IMG/VR virus record: IMGVR_UViG_3300042731_006881
Span: 25,748-89,747 of that record
Source of the DNA: a virus
Length of the DNA: 64,000 bases
Reading direction: 5' to 3' (one strand)
How positions within the stretch are numbered: the first letter of the stretch is position 1; every line of letters begins with the position of its first letter. The translations under genes and the position numbers were made by a program. This document shows positions 33,987-42,091 of the stretch, piece by piece. Under the pieces are notes generated by a model. It worked only from the letters and a program-made list of their open reading frames with translations. It had not been told where the DNA came from and did not search any database.

Positions 33987-34274
33987 TCACTGCGCACCTA
34001 CAGGTGGCTCCAAAACCAACAGTCTGCGTCGGTGGATCTTGCACTGCCTATCGATCTCCTCGCCGTACCAGCAGAGCCACTCGCCACAACGCCACATTTT
34101 TCCTGAGTAGACACCTGATGGGCATGACCACTCGTAGTTGGCTAGTCCGGAAAACTCCTCCCTGGTGATGATGGCGATACGGTCAGTGATGACAATGTCC
34201 TCGCTACTGGGTTGGGTCCAGTGGCGAGCAAGCGGGCTCGTCATGGGCGGGATGCGGTTGGTGACGGAGATCAT
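33987..34274 (-). CDS. Hypothetical phage protein
   Basis: 95 residues. YEWSCPSGVYSGKMWRCGEW followed by WYGEEIDRQCKIHRRRLLVL is a pattern seen in short phage proteins of unknown function. One-base overlap with the gene upstream. Confidence 0.55.
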   Translation of the reverse strand: MISVTNRIPPMTSPLARHWTQPSSEDIVITDRIAIITREEFSGLANYEWSCPSGVYSGKMWRCGEWLCWYGEEIDRQCKIHRRRLLVLEPPVGAQ

Positions 34275-34525
34275 CAGAAACCCCTATTCACCTCGCTGAA
34301 AACCTCCGTGAACTCATCCGGTGTCAGCCACGATGACTGTGGCACCCTCCCCTGACTCCACCGCTCGATGCGAACCCTGTTCACGTATTCGGGCCGAGCT
34401 TGACCACAAACCCAAGCCAGGAGGCTTGGTGCGCTCACTCCAATCTCCCTGGAGACTTGGGCTTTATTCCCGCCACGAGACTCTATTTCCCGCAGCAGCA
34501 TGGTGCGTGCCGGTACGTCGTGCAT
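34274..34525 (-). CDS. Cro/C1-type regulator
   Basis: 83 residues, helix-turn-helix with GGNKAQVSREIGVSAPSLLA and VCGQARPEYVNRVRIERW. It is the first gene of the leftward operon at the divergent control region, a usual site for a Cro- or repressor-like switch protein. Start ATG 34525 fits a leaderless promoter; another ATG is at 34501. Confidence 0.75.
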   Translation of the reverse strand: MHDVPARTMLLREIESRGGNKAQVSREIGVSAPSLLAWVCGQARPEYVNRVRIERWSQGRVPQSSWLTPDEFTEVFSEVNRGF

Positions 34526-34533
34526 TTTAGGAG

Positions 34534-34562
34534 GAGCTAACGCCGCCAGATTATTTTGTCAA
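34534..34562 (-). promoter_or_regulatory. Leftward promoter of the Cro-like gene
   Basis: On the minus strand a consensus TTGACA (34562-34557), 17 bases, TAGCTC (weak -10, 34539-34534), eight bases, then ATG 34525. The distance implies a leaderless mRNA. Confidence 0.5.
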
Positions 34563-34577
34563 CAACAGGCTTTTTCC

Positions 34578-34606
34578 TTGCGCCATGGATTAGCCGTGGC
34601 TAACAT
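34578..34606 (+). promoter_or_regulatory. Rightward promoter at the divergent region
   Basis: TTGCGC (34578-34583), 17 bases, TAACAT (34601-34606), seven bases, then an in-frame GTG at 34614. It faces the leftward Cro promoter. Confidence 0.55.
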
Positions 34607-34613
34607 GTGTCCT

Positions 34614-34835
34614 GTGACGGGGACGATACTGACAAGCGCCACATCCGAAGTTGCAGGCACACACCTGCAACGAGTTCGCAAATCAGTTCGCTCATTTGAG
34701 CGCACTCGGGAGCGTAAGTGGCTTGAGATTGCGAAAGCAGAACTAGCCATTCTACATCAGATGGCGGCGCGTTCCCCCCAGCTCTACGGGGACGTATTCG
34801 GAGAGGCTAGGCGCCTAGTTGAGGAGTGGTCGTGA
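34614..34835 (+). CDS. Small helical protein, first gene of the rightward operon
   Basis: 73 residues from GTG 34614, the base where transcription should start. HLQRVRKSVRSFERTRERKW is basic and helical; the end (LYGDVFGEARRLVEEWS) is coding-like and coupled to the next gene. An ATG at 34605 is the alternative. An operator-like inverted repeat falls inside the first codons. Function unknown. Confidence 0.5.
   Translation: MTGTILTSATSEVAGTHLQRVRKSVRSFERTRERKWLEIAKAELAILHQMAARSPQLYGDVFGEARRLVEEWS
34650..34671. promoter_or_regulatory. Operator-like inverted repeat
   Basis: GTTGCAGG / CCTGCAAC, 8-bp arms with spacer CACACA, 44 bases downstream of the rightward promoter. A plausible site for the Cro-like protein. 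Confidence 0.45.
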
Positions 34836-35392
34836 GCATGTCTGCTGTCCTCGACCAGGCAGACGCCATCTGCCAGGAAAAGCGGGACCTGGCTGAATGG
34901 CGCTCGGCTACGATCCACCATGCGTTTGGGTGGATCCACTGCGAGGGTGGGTACGAGGCAATCGAGTATCGCCACCAGCCGGACAACACAACCGTGTCCC
35001 GATCGTTGGGGCGACTCATCTACAAGGATCGCGAGCATGGAGTATGCATGCACTGCGGTCGAGAATTCGAGCTGTACCACACGCCCGGTTCGGCCTGGAG
35101 CTTCGGCGAGTACGTCCCTGAGGGACCGTGCTGCTGCTCGCCGGAGTGCGAGCTGGAGATCGATATCGAGTGCGGGATCACCTGCACTAGTTGTGGAGTG
35201 GAGCGAGCCACACGCAAGGATTCGGACGGGAACGCAGAGTGCACCGTTTGTGCTTCGCGTGCCCTTCGTGCCTGCGTAGAGGCAGAGCTCCGACACCTGC
35301 GGGACCTATCCGCAGGATACCGGGACACCATCCCGGCACCTATCCCGGTTGACGGCTGTCTGGATACGCCGGCCGCCGACCGGAGCATTTAG
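34832..35392 (+). CDS. Zinc-ribbon hypothetical protein
   Basis: 186 residues; GTG 34832 in GTGA overlap, with GAGGAG upstream (ATG 34838 possible). Three Cys groups occur: VCMHCGREFEL, CCCSPECE, CGITCTSCG...CTVC. The layout suggests two zinc ribbons. It may bind nucleic acid; no family is recognised. Confidence 0.55.
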   Translation: MSMSAVLDQADAICQEKRDLAEWRSATIHHAFGWIHCEGGYEAIEYRHQPDNTTVSRSLGRLIYKDREHGVCMHCGREFELYHTPGSAWSFGEYVPEGPCCCSPECELEIDIECGITCTSCGVERATRKDSDGNAECTVCASRALRACVEAELRHLRDLSAGYRDTIPAPIPVDGCLDTPAADRSI

Positions 35393-35418
35393 CCGCAAAC
35401 AAGCGGCGGGAGGAACAA

Positions 35419-35775
35419 ATGAAAAATTGCATCGCCCAGGAAGTTGTGTTTCTAACCCGTGGCCACGTGGTAGCGAAGCTGCCGCCGGCTAAGAATCCTG
35501 CCATGGCCGTGGCCAAGCCATCAACCACCGACTTCGACTCCGTGATGGGAGTCCCCATTGAGGTGTCGGACCGCGCTCCAACCGAGCGCATTGACAATCT
35601 ACCAGATGAAGGGGATATCCTAGTGGCTCTCGCAGTCGTGTCGGCGATGCGAGAGCTTGGAACTCGACACCATGGGAGAGTGTTCTCGCCGAAGCCTCTA
35701 GTCTTCGATGAGAACAGAAAACCAATCGGCACGCCTGGCCTCATCAGGCATCGAGACGTCGAAGAGACTGACTGA
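35419..35775 (+). CDS. Hypothetical protein, paralog of the next gene
   Basis: 118 residues with a good GGGAGGAACAA ribosome site. Middle segment AVVSAMREL and C-terminal KPIGTPGLIRHR recur in 35951-36175 but in reverse order. Preceded by a GCCGC/GCGGC hairpin (35393-35408). Function unknown. Confidence 0.55.
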   Translation: MKNCIAQEVVFLTRGHVVAKLPPAKNPAMAVAKPSTTDFDSVMGVPIEVSDRAPTERIDNLPDEGDILVALAVVSAMRELGTRHHGRVFSPKPLVFDENRKPIGTPGLIRHRDVEETD

Positions 35776-35815
35776 AACGAAGCGGCGCAGTACCCGTCCC
35801 CTCGAACTGTGTCGC

Positions 35816-35845
35816 GACCCGTCTACAGGCCATCTGTAGCGGGTC
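35816..35845 (+). other. Hairpin directly before tRNA-like element 2
   Basis: GACCCG-t-CTACAG, loop GCCAT, CTGTAG-CGGGTC: 12 bp with one bulge, four bases before the tRNA-like element. Perhaps a processing signal or terminator for the gene upstream. Confidence 0.55.
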
Positions 35846-35849
35846 AAAT

Positions 35850-35908
35850 GCCTTATCTCTGGGAGCAGGATTGGTCCTACCTGGTCGGTTCGATTCCGAC
35901 GTAAGGCC
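35850..35908 (+). ncRNA. tRNA-like RNA 2
   Basis: 7-bp acceptor-type stem (GCCTTAT / GTAAGGC, one G-U), perfect T-arm (GTCGG, TTCGATT, CCGAC at 35884-35900) and a middle hairpin CAGGA/TCCTACCTG. Allowing one bulge, its 7-base loop TTGGTCC has U33 and could show anticodon GGU (Thr). The D-arm is shrunken (CTC TGG GAG). Total 58 nt, too short for a normal tRNA. Confidence 0.5.
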
Positions 35909-35924
35909 TAGGAGGTGTTGGTGA

Positions 35925-35954
35925 ATGCCTAGCGCATACCCCGAAAACCAATGA
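35925..35954 (+). CDS. Nine-codon leader peptide
   Basis: MPSAYPENQ, with AGGAGGTGTTGGTGA before its ATG and a TGA that overlaps the ATG of the next gene. It may simply deliver ribosomes to 35951. Confidence 0.3.
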   Translation: MPSAYPENQ

Positions 35955-36175
35955 GGAATTGTACGTTGCAGACCCTCCACGAGTGGATGGTTTTAACCCA
36001 CAAACCGCTCGGTACGCCTGGCCTCATCAGGCATCGGTCCGTCGCAGCGAGCTCGCTGCGACGGACCGCGGTCGAGTGTATCGACCACCTACAGCCCTTG
36101 GAAGAGCGGCTCGCAGCCATCGTTGCGCCAGCAGTCGTGTCGGCGATGCGAGAGCTACGCCGTGCTCACAGGTGA
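35951..36175 (+). CDS. Rearranged paralog of 35419-35775
   Basis: 74 residues from MRNCTLQTLHEWMVLTHKPL. It holds KPLGTPGLIRHR first and VVSAMREL last, the reverse of the order in its neighbour. Codons between them form a 32-bp perfect palindrome, so part may be non-coding structure. Reads as a shuffled duplicate; function unknown. Confidence 0.4.
   Translation: MRNCTLQTLHEWMVLTHKPLGTPGLIRHRSVAASSLRRTAVECIDHLQPLEERLAAIVAPAVVSAMRELRRAHR
36036..36067. repeat. 32-bp perfect palindrome
   Basis: GGTCCGTCGCAGCGAG followed directly by its complement CTCGCTGCGACGGACC. A cruciform or a long stem with almost no loop in RNA. Confidence 0.8.
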
Positions 36176-36215
36176 CGGCCTGCTTCGACGCGATTGCCAC
36201 GCACAGGAGGTGTTG

Positions 36216-36416
36216 GTGAAGCTGATTGTAGAAACAACAGAAGACGAGTACGGTACAGCGTGGTTCACCGCAACGGTGAACGGAAAGAGCTGGATAAGCG
36301 TTGACCTGAACTTCGCGCTGAGTGTTCCTGACCTAATGCGAGAAGCATACGAGGCTGGGAAGCGCGGAGAGCCGTTTGATATCGAGAAACGAAATGACCC
36401 AGAAAGGGTCGATTAG
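36216..36416 (+). CDS. Small hypothetical protein
   Basis: 66 residues from a GTG preceded by AGGAGGTGTTG: VKLIVETTEDEYGTAWFTAT. It is beta-rich then helical (FALSVPDLMREAYEAGKRGE). The same ribosome site stands before the leader peptide at 35925. Function unknown. Confidence 0.55.
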   Translation: MKLIVETTEDEYGTAWFTATVNGKSWISVDLNFALSVPDLMREAYEAGKRGEPFDIEKRNDPERVD

Positions 36417-36419
36417 AAT

Positions 36420-36472
36420 TCCTAACAGCTGGTAGCTGATGGTCCGTTGCGGTTCGATTCCGCGGTTAGGAT
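36420..36472 (+). ncRNA. tRNA-like RNA 3 (minimal)
   Basis: Perfect 7-bp TCCTAAC / GTTAGGA stem and T-arm TGCGG, TTCGATT, CCGCG (36448-36464). Only 21 bases lie between them, with a D-arm-like AGCT GGT AGCT and no room for an anticodon arm. It may be a tRNA remnant or a tRNA-elbow mimic. Confidence 0.5.
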
Positions 36473-36536
36473 CAGGGCGAGAGCAGCCGAACCGCGGGAC
36501 AGCCCTTGGCGCCAACGAGGGACCCTCAACGACAGC

Positions 36537-36578
36537 GGTGGACATCCGGGAAAGACCGGTGGACAGCCGGGAAAGACC
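36537..36578 (+). repeat. Two tandem 21-base units
   Basis: GGTGGACATCCGGGAAAGAC plus C, and a second copy with one change (GGTGGACAGCC...). In a region with no convincing gene. Confidence 0.75.
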
Positions 36579-36587
36579 GGCATTCAA

Positions 36588-36675
36588 GCTAACGCAATCT
36601 GGCTGGCTGACAACGCCACATGTCAATCACTCTCCATAACAACACTGCGTTGTCAGCCATCTAGAGTGCGTTAGC
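36588..36675 (+). ncRNA. Two-tier long hairpin A
   Basis: Outer stem GCTAACGCA / TGCGTTAGC (9 bp), an 8/8 internal loop, inner stem GGCTGACAACGC / GCGTTGTCAGCC (12 bp, perfect), and a 30-base apical loop. It lies in a 379-base non-coding stretch (36417-36795). Confidence 0.65.
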
Positions 36676-36699
36676 ACCTAATAGGAGGAAGCAAAATAT

Positions 36700-36781
36700 C
36701 TACAGCTCTCTAGCGGGCTGACGTCGTGGTTTCGTCCCCCTCCCAACCCCATCACGACGTCGGTCCACTAGAGCGCTGTAG
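36700..36781 (+). ncRNA. Two-tier long hairpin B
   Basis: Outer stem CTACAGC(T)CTCTAG / CTAGAGC(G)CTGTAG (13 of 14 pairs), internal loop, inner stem CTGACGTCGTG / CACGACGTCGG (11 pairs, one G-U), 24-base loop rich in C. Same architecture as hairpin A with different sequence. It ends 14 bases before the exonuclease gene. Confidence 0.65.
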
Positions 36782-36795
36782 CCTGAAAGGATCTG

Positions 36796-37311
36796 ATGAT
36801 AGTAGCTTTCGACGTGGAGACAAATGGTCTCTTTGGGCAGCCGTTCGCAGTCGGCGGCGTTGTCTTGGACGAACGAGGGGATACTTTCAGCATATTCAGG
36901 TCGCGCTGCCCGATTGTCGGGAACGTTGACCAATGGGTTGGCGCTAACGTTATCCCAAAGCTCGAAATGCATGTTTCAGCCACTTCATTGTCCGAAATGC
37001 AGGACGCATTTTGGGAGTGGTGGCTGGAGTATAGAAATGATGCAGACGGACGTATAGTTGTGGACGTAGGATACCCTGTTGAGACCGGGTTCCTAAGGGC
37101 ATGTCAGGAAGCGGACCCATCGCGCGAGTGGGAGGGACCGTATCCTCTAATCGATCTTGCTGGAGTACTTTTGGCGAGCGGAATAGACCCTCAAATACAG
37201 AGGGTACAGCTCATGGAGCGTCTGGATCTGCAGGGTCGATCCTTCAACCAGCACAACCCCGTTGATGATGCTATGATAGCAGCGCTTGCCGTATGGAGAC
37301 TGACGCCATGA
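36796..37311 (+). CDS. DnaQ-like 3'-5' exonuclease
   Basis: 171 residues. Exo I motif FDVETNG (D6, E8) and a C-terminal HNPVDDAMIAALAVW that carries the His-Asp pair of Exo III. The fold matches the DEDD family. It could serve phage replication proofreading or recombination, as it heads the recombination block. Confidence 0.75.
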   Translation: MIVAFDVETNGLFGQPFAVGGVVLDERGDTFSIFRSRCPIVGNVDQWVGANVIPKLEMHVSATSLSEMQDAFWEWWLEYRNDADGRIVVDVGYPVETGFLRACQEADPSREWEGPYPLIDLAGVLLASGIDPQIQRVQLMERLDLQGRSFNQHNPVDDAMIAALAVWRLTP

Positions 37312-37757
37312 GCAGCGGAGATGCGCATTTTCCAGGAATTCGCGACGCGATGCGGGATCTACAGCAGGCGCGAGAAGACTGCCATCGCACCATGGCACGC
37401 AGCAGCAAGTCCAGCTCGTCGATCCAAGCGCAGCGGGAACATCTGGCATCTCGGCTCAGTGATGAACTGAGTTCGATGGACCTCGGAAGCCTAGTCACTC
37501 GTGACCGTGTAGTGCGGCACGTTCAGAGTCTGGAGAGAGCTCTAGAGGTAGAAGAGGCTCGCTCCAGAGGTCTCGAAAGCGACGTTGCTTTCCGCGACCA
37601 AGCAATCGCAGATCTGCGTCAACAGATCGCGAATCTCGAGATGCGTGTTGACGCTGAGCGCCGCACATCGGAGGGGCTACTGGAGTCCCTCAACCGAGAC
37701 GGAGTGCGGCAGGCGCACTCTGAGGCGATCCGTCGAGATCTGGAGGAGAGGGGATAG
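37308..37757 (+). CDS. Coiled-coil hypothetical protein
   Basis: 149 residues from MSSGDAHFPGIRDAMRDLQQ in ATGA overlap with the exonuclease. Most of the length is heptad-like (RDQAIADLRQQIANLEMRVD). No family; may be a scaffold for the recombination complex. Confidence 0.55.
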   Translation: MSSGDAHFPGIRDAMRDLQQAREDCHRTMARSSKSSSSIQAQREHLASRLSDELSSMDLGSLVTRDRVVRHVQSLERALEVEEARSRGLESDVAFRDQAIADLRQQIANLEMRVDAERRTSEGLLESLNRDGVRQAHSEAIRRDLEERG

Positions 37758-38273
37758 GTGACTAGCGATACTCCTTCCATGACGTGCCGGTACTGCCAGT
37801 CTCCACTCGTGCGTGGTGGACCTCAGCAGCGTCTGTGCGGAGACCTGATTGAGTACTGCAAATGCAGCAACCCTGCATGTCTAGGGACCACTCCGCTGGT
37901 CGTTGAGGCATGTCAGCACGCACGTGTGGCAAGGGTGTCAATCGACCGTCTGGGAGACATGGCCGTTGACGTTCGCAAGTACAGCTATCGCGTCATCTGG
38001 TCGCAGGATGACGAGGAGCACGTGGGGCTGTGCTCGGAGTTCCCGAGCCTGAGTCACCTAGCTCCAGACCAACTCGAAGCGTTGCAGGGCATTCACGACC
38101 TCGTGGAGTCCGTCTGCGCTGACATGGAGGCAGCAGGCGATCCGCTTCCGGAGCCGCTGGCGATGAAGGCTACTTTCGATCTCCACAATGGCTCGAGCAG
38201 CAGTAGGTCAGTCGTGCGTGTCAGATGCGTGGAATGCGGACGTATCTGGACAGAGCACCAGGACGTAACGTGA
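37758..38273 (+). CDS. HicB-like domain protein with zinc ribbons
   Basis: 171 residues, GTG start. Residues about 1-45 hold a zinc ribbon (CRYCQSPLVRGG...CKCSNPAC). Residues about 73-128 (SYRVIWSQDDEEHVGLCSEF, PSLSHLAPDQLEALQGI) match the HicB antitoxin partial RNase-H fold. The C-terminus has RVRCVECGRIW. No HicA toxin is adjacent, so it may be an orphan regulator. Confidence 0.65.
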   Translation: MTSDTPSMTCRYCQSPLVRGGPQQRLCGDLIEYCKCSNPACLGTTPLVVEACQHARVARVSIDRLGDMAVDVRKYSYRVIWSQDDEEHVGLCSEFPSLSHLAPDQLEALQGIHDLVESVCADMEAAGDPLPEPLAMKATFDLHNGSSSSRSVVRVRCVECGRIWTEHQDVT

Positions 38274-39310
38274 TGGATACAAAGCGTACCAGCGACGTCA
38301 CTCACTTCAGCGACGCAGCCATGTGGACCGGAGCGACAGTTCACGAGTTCCAAGGGTGGCTCGACGCGCGCAGGAAGATCATCACCGCGTCACGAATGGC
38401 AGCCCTACTCGGGTGCGATCCACGAATCGACGCTCTGGACGTCTACGTGGACATGGTGTGTCCGCGAGAAAGGGTCGTCGATGAGGACAAACTGGACGAC
38501 CCCATGCTATGGGGTCGAGTTCTGGAGGAGCCGATCGCACGAACGGTAGCCAAAGTTCTCGACTGGGAAATCGAGATGGGTGGTTCGCTGCTGGTGTCCC
38601 GCAAGCATCCGCAGATAGGTGCGACTCTAGACGCGGAGATTCGGCCTCGCTCTGGTGTGGACTGGTTCGTCTACGAAGGGAAGACAGTTGCGTCGTGGAT
38701 GCGTAGAGACTGGGACGAAGAGGCTGGGCTTCCTCCCGATCACATCCTGATCCAGGCTCAGACTCAGCTCCTGGTGACTCAAGCTCCTCAGGACATCGTT
38801 TTCGCTCTAGTCGGCGGAAACATTCCGATTCGGGTCCCTGTGCAACCAGACCCTGAGCTCCACGCTGTCATGGTCGAAGCCGTGGACGAGTTCCTCGAAC
38901 GAGTCCGTGAACTCGATCCACCACCTCCAACAATGCGGAGCGAGAAGGCCCTCGCACGGCTCTACCCAAACGAGAACGGTCGGCGCGTCTACCTCAGCGC
39001 AGAGGAGGCGGAGTGGACGCGAGAACTGCAGGAACTAGCTGCCACGCGGCTCGACTGCAAGAAGCGCGAGAATGAAATCAAGAACCGCATCCGGGCATCA
39101 ATGGGTGAGGCGAGCTTCGCCGAGCTACCAGAAATTGTTGGAGGCAAGCAGCTCTGGAAGTGGGTCACCGAACACCGTAACGAAAGGCCAGCGATCCCTG
39201 CATCGAGTTCACGAGTCCTACGACTCGTGAAGGGTGATCGGAAGAATCGCGATGGCACGACCACGAGCAACACCGCGCGGCCGAAGCGTCGGCGTGCACG
39301 GAGAGCATGA
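38273..39310 (+). CDS. YqaJ-type viral recombinase exonuclease
   Basis: 345 residues from MDTKRTSDVTHFSDAAMW, TGATG overlap. IITASRMAALLGCDP, GRVLEEPIARTVAK and HPQIGATLDAEI...YEGKTV (D120, E135, K137) are the YqaJ catalytic blocks. It makes 3' single-stranded ends for the annealing protein encoded next. Confidence 0.85.
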   Translation: MDTKRTSDVTHFSDAAMWTGATVHEFQGWLDARRKIITASRMAALLGCDPRIDALDVYVDMVCPRERVVDEDKLDDPMLWGRVLEEPIARTVAKVLDWEIEMGGSLLVSRKHPQIGATLDAEIRPRSGVDWFVYEGKTVASWMRRDWDEEAGLPPDHILIQAQTQLLVTQAPQDIVFALVGGNIPIRVPVQPDPELHAVMVEAVDEFLERVRELDPPPPTMRSEKALARLYPNENGRRVYLSAEEAEWTRELQELAATRLDCKKRENEIKNRIRASMGEASFAELPEIVGGKQLWKWVTEHRNERPAIPASSSRVLRLVKGDRKNRDGTTTSNTARPKRRRARRA

Positions 39311-39325
39311 TCAGGAGGTACAAGG

Positions 39326-40414
39326 ATGAACGACTACGCACCACAAGAAACCGCTGTTGTGACCCAGGGATTCGGCAGCACCGAGATGGCGATCCAGCGC
39401 GAGACCAGCGCCACGGCGATGGCTGCTCGAGCTCGAGCTCAGATCGAGGCGCGCTACGTGATGGCGCTGCAGCGACCGCGAAACATCGACCTCGTGCGAC
39501 AGAACCTGCTACACGAGTGCGAGCGGCCAAACTTCGCCAGGAGCGCCCGGTACTCACTGCCGCGACGTGCGTACAACCGCGACACGGGGGAATGGGAGAA
39601 TCGCCCCATCGAGGGTCCCACTATTCGGTTTGCCGAGGCTGCGCTTCGCTGCATGACCAACGTTGCGATCGAAGTGTCGGTCATCAGCGATGACCCAAAG
39701 AGGACAGTATTGCACATCGCGGTAACTGACCTAGAGGCGAACTTGCCTTACGAGACCGAAGTGAGCGTAAACAAGACGATTGAGCGGGGAACTCTGAAGA
39801 AGGGGCAGACGAAGATCAGTGAGCGTCTCAACAGCTTTGGAAACCGAGTGTACCTCGTAGAAGCCACCGACGACGAGGTGCTCCAGAAGACGAACGCGCT
39901 TGTCTCGAAAGCGATCCGTACCCTGGGGCTCCGCCACCTTCCAGGCGACATTCTAGACGAGGCTATGGACAAGTGCATCGACACGGCTCGGAGGGCTGAC
40001 GCCTCGGATCCGGACGCAGCGAGAAAGAAGCTGATCGACGCATTCTTCAAAATCGGTGTCACTGCCGACGAGATCGCTCTGTACCTGGGACACTCCCCAA
40101 GTACCCTAGATCCTGCCGAGATCGAGGAGCTTCGTGCGGTATTCGGTGCTGTGCGCGATGGCGAGACGACGTGGAGATCGGTCATCAACGCCAAAACTGG
40201 AGAGGTACCCGAGAACGAGAAGGACGGAAAGAAAGCAAGCGCACAGCAGCAGAAGACCCAGGAGATTCTCGACAAGCGCAAGGCGGAAGCTGCGAAGAAG
40301 CGTTCAACCAAGAAATCGGAACCAAAGAACGACGCTCCAGAGCACGACTCTCCAGAACCAACGGAGAACGAACGAGTCGCAGCAAACCCAGACGACCCAG
40401 ATAGCTACGGGTGA
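39326..40414 (+). CDS. Putative ssDNA-annealing recombinase
   Basis: 362 residues. The core has YNRDTGEWENRPIEGPTIRF, AEAALRCMTNVAIEVSVISD and a basic Gln/Lys/Glu-rich tail. It follows the YqaJ nuclease, the normal place of a RecT/Bet-type annealing partner, and this family recurs there in phages. I cannot assign it to RecT or Erf by motif alone. Confidence 0.6.
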   Translation: MNDYAPQETAVVTQGFGSTEMAIQRETSATAMAARARAQIEARYVMALQRPRNIDLVRQNLLHECERPNFARSARYSLPRRAYNRDTGEWENRPIEGPTIRFAEAALRCMTNVAIEVSVISDDPKRTVLHIAVTDLEANLPYETEVSVNKTIERGTLKKGQTKISERLNSFGNRVYLVEATDDEVLQKTNALVSKAIRTLGLRHLPGDILDEAMDKCIDTARRADASDPDAARKKLIDAFFKIGVTADEIALYLGHSPSTLDPAEIEELRAVFGAVRDGETTWRSVINAKTGEVPENEKDGKKASAQQQKTQEILDKRKAEAAKKRSTKKSEPKNDAPEHDSPEPTENERVAANPDDPDSYG

Positions 40415-40417
40415 TTC

Positions 40418-40612
40418 GTGCCAACACCGGGATACGCGATCAAGCACTGGTGGCGCAATACGCGCCACGCCGGGGAGTCGCTAAAGGCTTTCGCCTTGCG
40501 CCATGCAGGCTCCGTTTTGATGACGACGACGACTCAGGAGCGCATCTCAACCGCACTGAGATGGATCCGAAACAAGAAACACGGTCGTACCGAAGAACCA
40601 CCGAATCAATAG
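40418..40612 (+). CDS. Small basic protein
   Basis: 64 residues from a GTG, with SLKAFALRHAGSVLMTTTTQ and RWIRNKKHGRTEEPP. Starts three bases after the previous stop. The 198 bases after it (40613-40810) hold no convincing gene; only a weak TTGACG promoter-like stretch near 40645 is visible. Confidence 0.45.
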   Translation: MPTPGYAIKHWWRNTRHAGESLKAFALRHAGSVLMTTTTQERISTALRWIRNKKHGRTEEPPNQ

Positions 40613-40810
40613 ATAGCGGAGCACACTCTCCATATCGGGAGGCTGTTGACGACTGGATACGAACTCCCACCAATCCGTCTCAGGTCGTCGGCGGCCTCCA
40701 GCGTGAACGCTCCCCTGTGGGAGACGGACGACGATTCAACCAACGTATCCCCCCAATGCGTTGCTGGGTCGTCGTTCGTCTCGCGCGGTGGAGTGCGAAT
40801 GGAGGACGAG

Positions 40811-42091
40811 ATGCAAATCGTGCAATTGACTGCTGAGAATCTGCTGCGGCTCAAGGCTGTCAGTATCACCCCCGAGGGATCCATGGTGGTCGTCTCGGGT
40901 AAGAACGGTGCTGGAAAGTCCAGCGTCCTGACCGCAATCGAGTGCGCTCTAGGCGGCAAAGCAGCTATCCCGGACGAGCCTATCCACCGCGGAAAGCGCA
41001 AAGCTAGGATCGTTGCCGACCTGGGAGACATCGTTGTCGAGCGAACGTTCACCCATGCTGGCAGCAAGCTCGTTGTGAAGGATCGTGACGGAAAGACAGT
41101 AAAGAGCCCACAGCGACTGCTCGACGACCTCGTATCGCGCATCACATTCGATCCTCTCGAGTTCGCAACGATGGACCCTCGAGAACAGGATAGAGTGTTA
41201 CGTGAGCTAGTTGGCGTTGACTTCACCGAACTCGATGCGGATCGCAAGGCGATCTACGAACAGCGAACGAATGAGAATCGCGAAGCGAAGCAGCTTGAGG
41301 CGCGTCTGCAATCAATGCCACCAATGTCCACCGGAGTGCCCGATTGCGAGGTTAGCGTTGCTGACCTGATCGAGGAATTGAGGCGACGGGAGGCGGAGGA
41401 ACGCCACAAGAGGCATCTAGCGGAAGCGCTTGAACGCGCCGAAGACGCTGATAAGCGAGCCTCTGGTGCGGTACAGCGTCAGAAGCAACTGATTGACGAA
41501 TTGGAGGCTAAGCTAAGTGAGGCTCGCCAGGCGCTGAGTGTAGCCATCGATGAGGAGGATGACGCATTCAATGCTCGAGAGGCGTCTCAAAAGGCACTCG
41601 ACTCCTACACATACGATGACCCAGCTGAGATTAAGACACAACTATCCACCGTCGATGAGACCAACCGCAAGGTACGACAGAACTCAGAACGCAGTCGCGT
41701 GTCATCAAGTCTTGATGCGGCTCGGATGCGTTCCACGGACCTAACCGAAGCGATCGATAGCATCGACCAGCAGAAGGCCGAGATGCTCGAGAAGGCAGAA
41801 TACCCAATCCCAGGTCTCGGACTCGACGAGTCCGGTGTGCTGCTGGACGGACTTCCATTCGACCAGGCATGCACGTCTGCCAAGATTCGAGCAAGCATCG
41901 CCATTGGCGCCGCGCTGAACCCGAAGCTCCGAGTGTTGCTGGTGCGTCGGGGTAATGACCTGGACCGCGATCGACTGCGAGAGGTCGCGCAGATGGCGGA
42001 AGAGATGGGGCTCCAGGTTTGGGTGGAGAGGATCGAAGACGGAGGAATGCCCGCGGTCGTGATCGAGGATGGCGAGGTAGTCGAAGGTTGA
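40811..42091 (+). CDS. SMC/RecF-like ATPase of the phage recombination set
   Basis: 426 residues from MQIVQLTAENLLRLKAVSIT, with GGAGG before the ATG. Walker A GKNGAGKSS (30-38), a central coiled coil of about 130 residues, and C-terminal SAKIRASIAIGAALNPKLRV then QVWVERIED in place of a classical Walker B. Such shortened Rad50/RecF-like proteins are common next to phage nucleases. Confidence 0.75.
   Translation: MQIVQLTAENLLRLKAVSITPEGSMVVVSGKNGAGKSSVLTAIECALGGKAAIPDEPIHRGKRKARIVADLGDIVVERTFTHAGSKLVVKDRDGKTVKSPQRLLDDLVSRITFDPLEFATMDPREQDRVLRELVGVDFTELDADRKAIYEQRTNENREAKQLEARLQSMPPMSTGVPDCEVSVADLIEELRRREAEERHKRHLAEALERAEDADKRASGAVQRQKQLIDELEAKLSEARQALSVAIDEEDDAFNAREASQKALDSYTYDDPAEIKTQLSTVDETNRKVRQNSERSRVSSSLDAARMRSTDLTEAIDSIDQQKAEMLEKAEYPIPGLGLDESGVLLDGLPFDQACTSAKIRASIAIGAALNPKLRVLLVRRGNDLDRDRLREVAQMAEEMGLQVWVERIEDGGMPAVVIEDGEVVEG

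Noticed and set aside
36011-36036. Hammerhead-like CTGATGAG on the minus strand near the palindrome
   Set aside because: No GAAA box or proper third stem; the bases are codons of the GTPGLIRHR motif, which also occurs at 35729.
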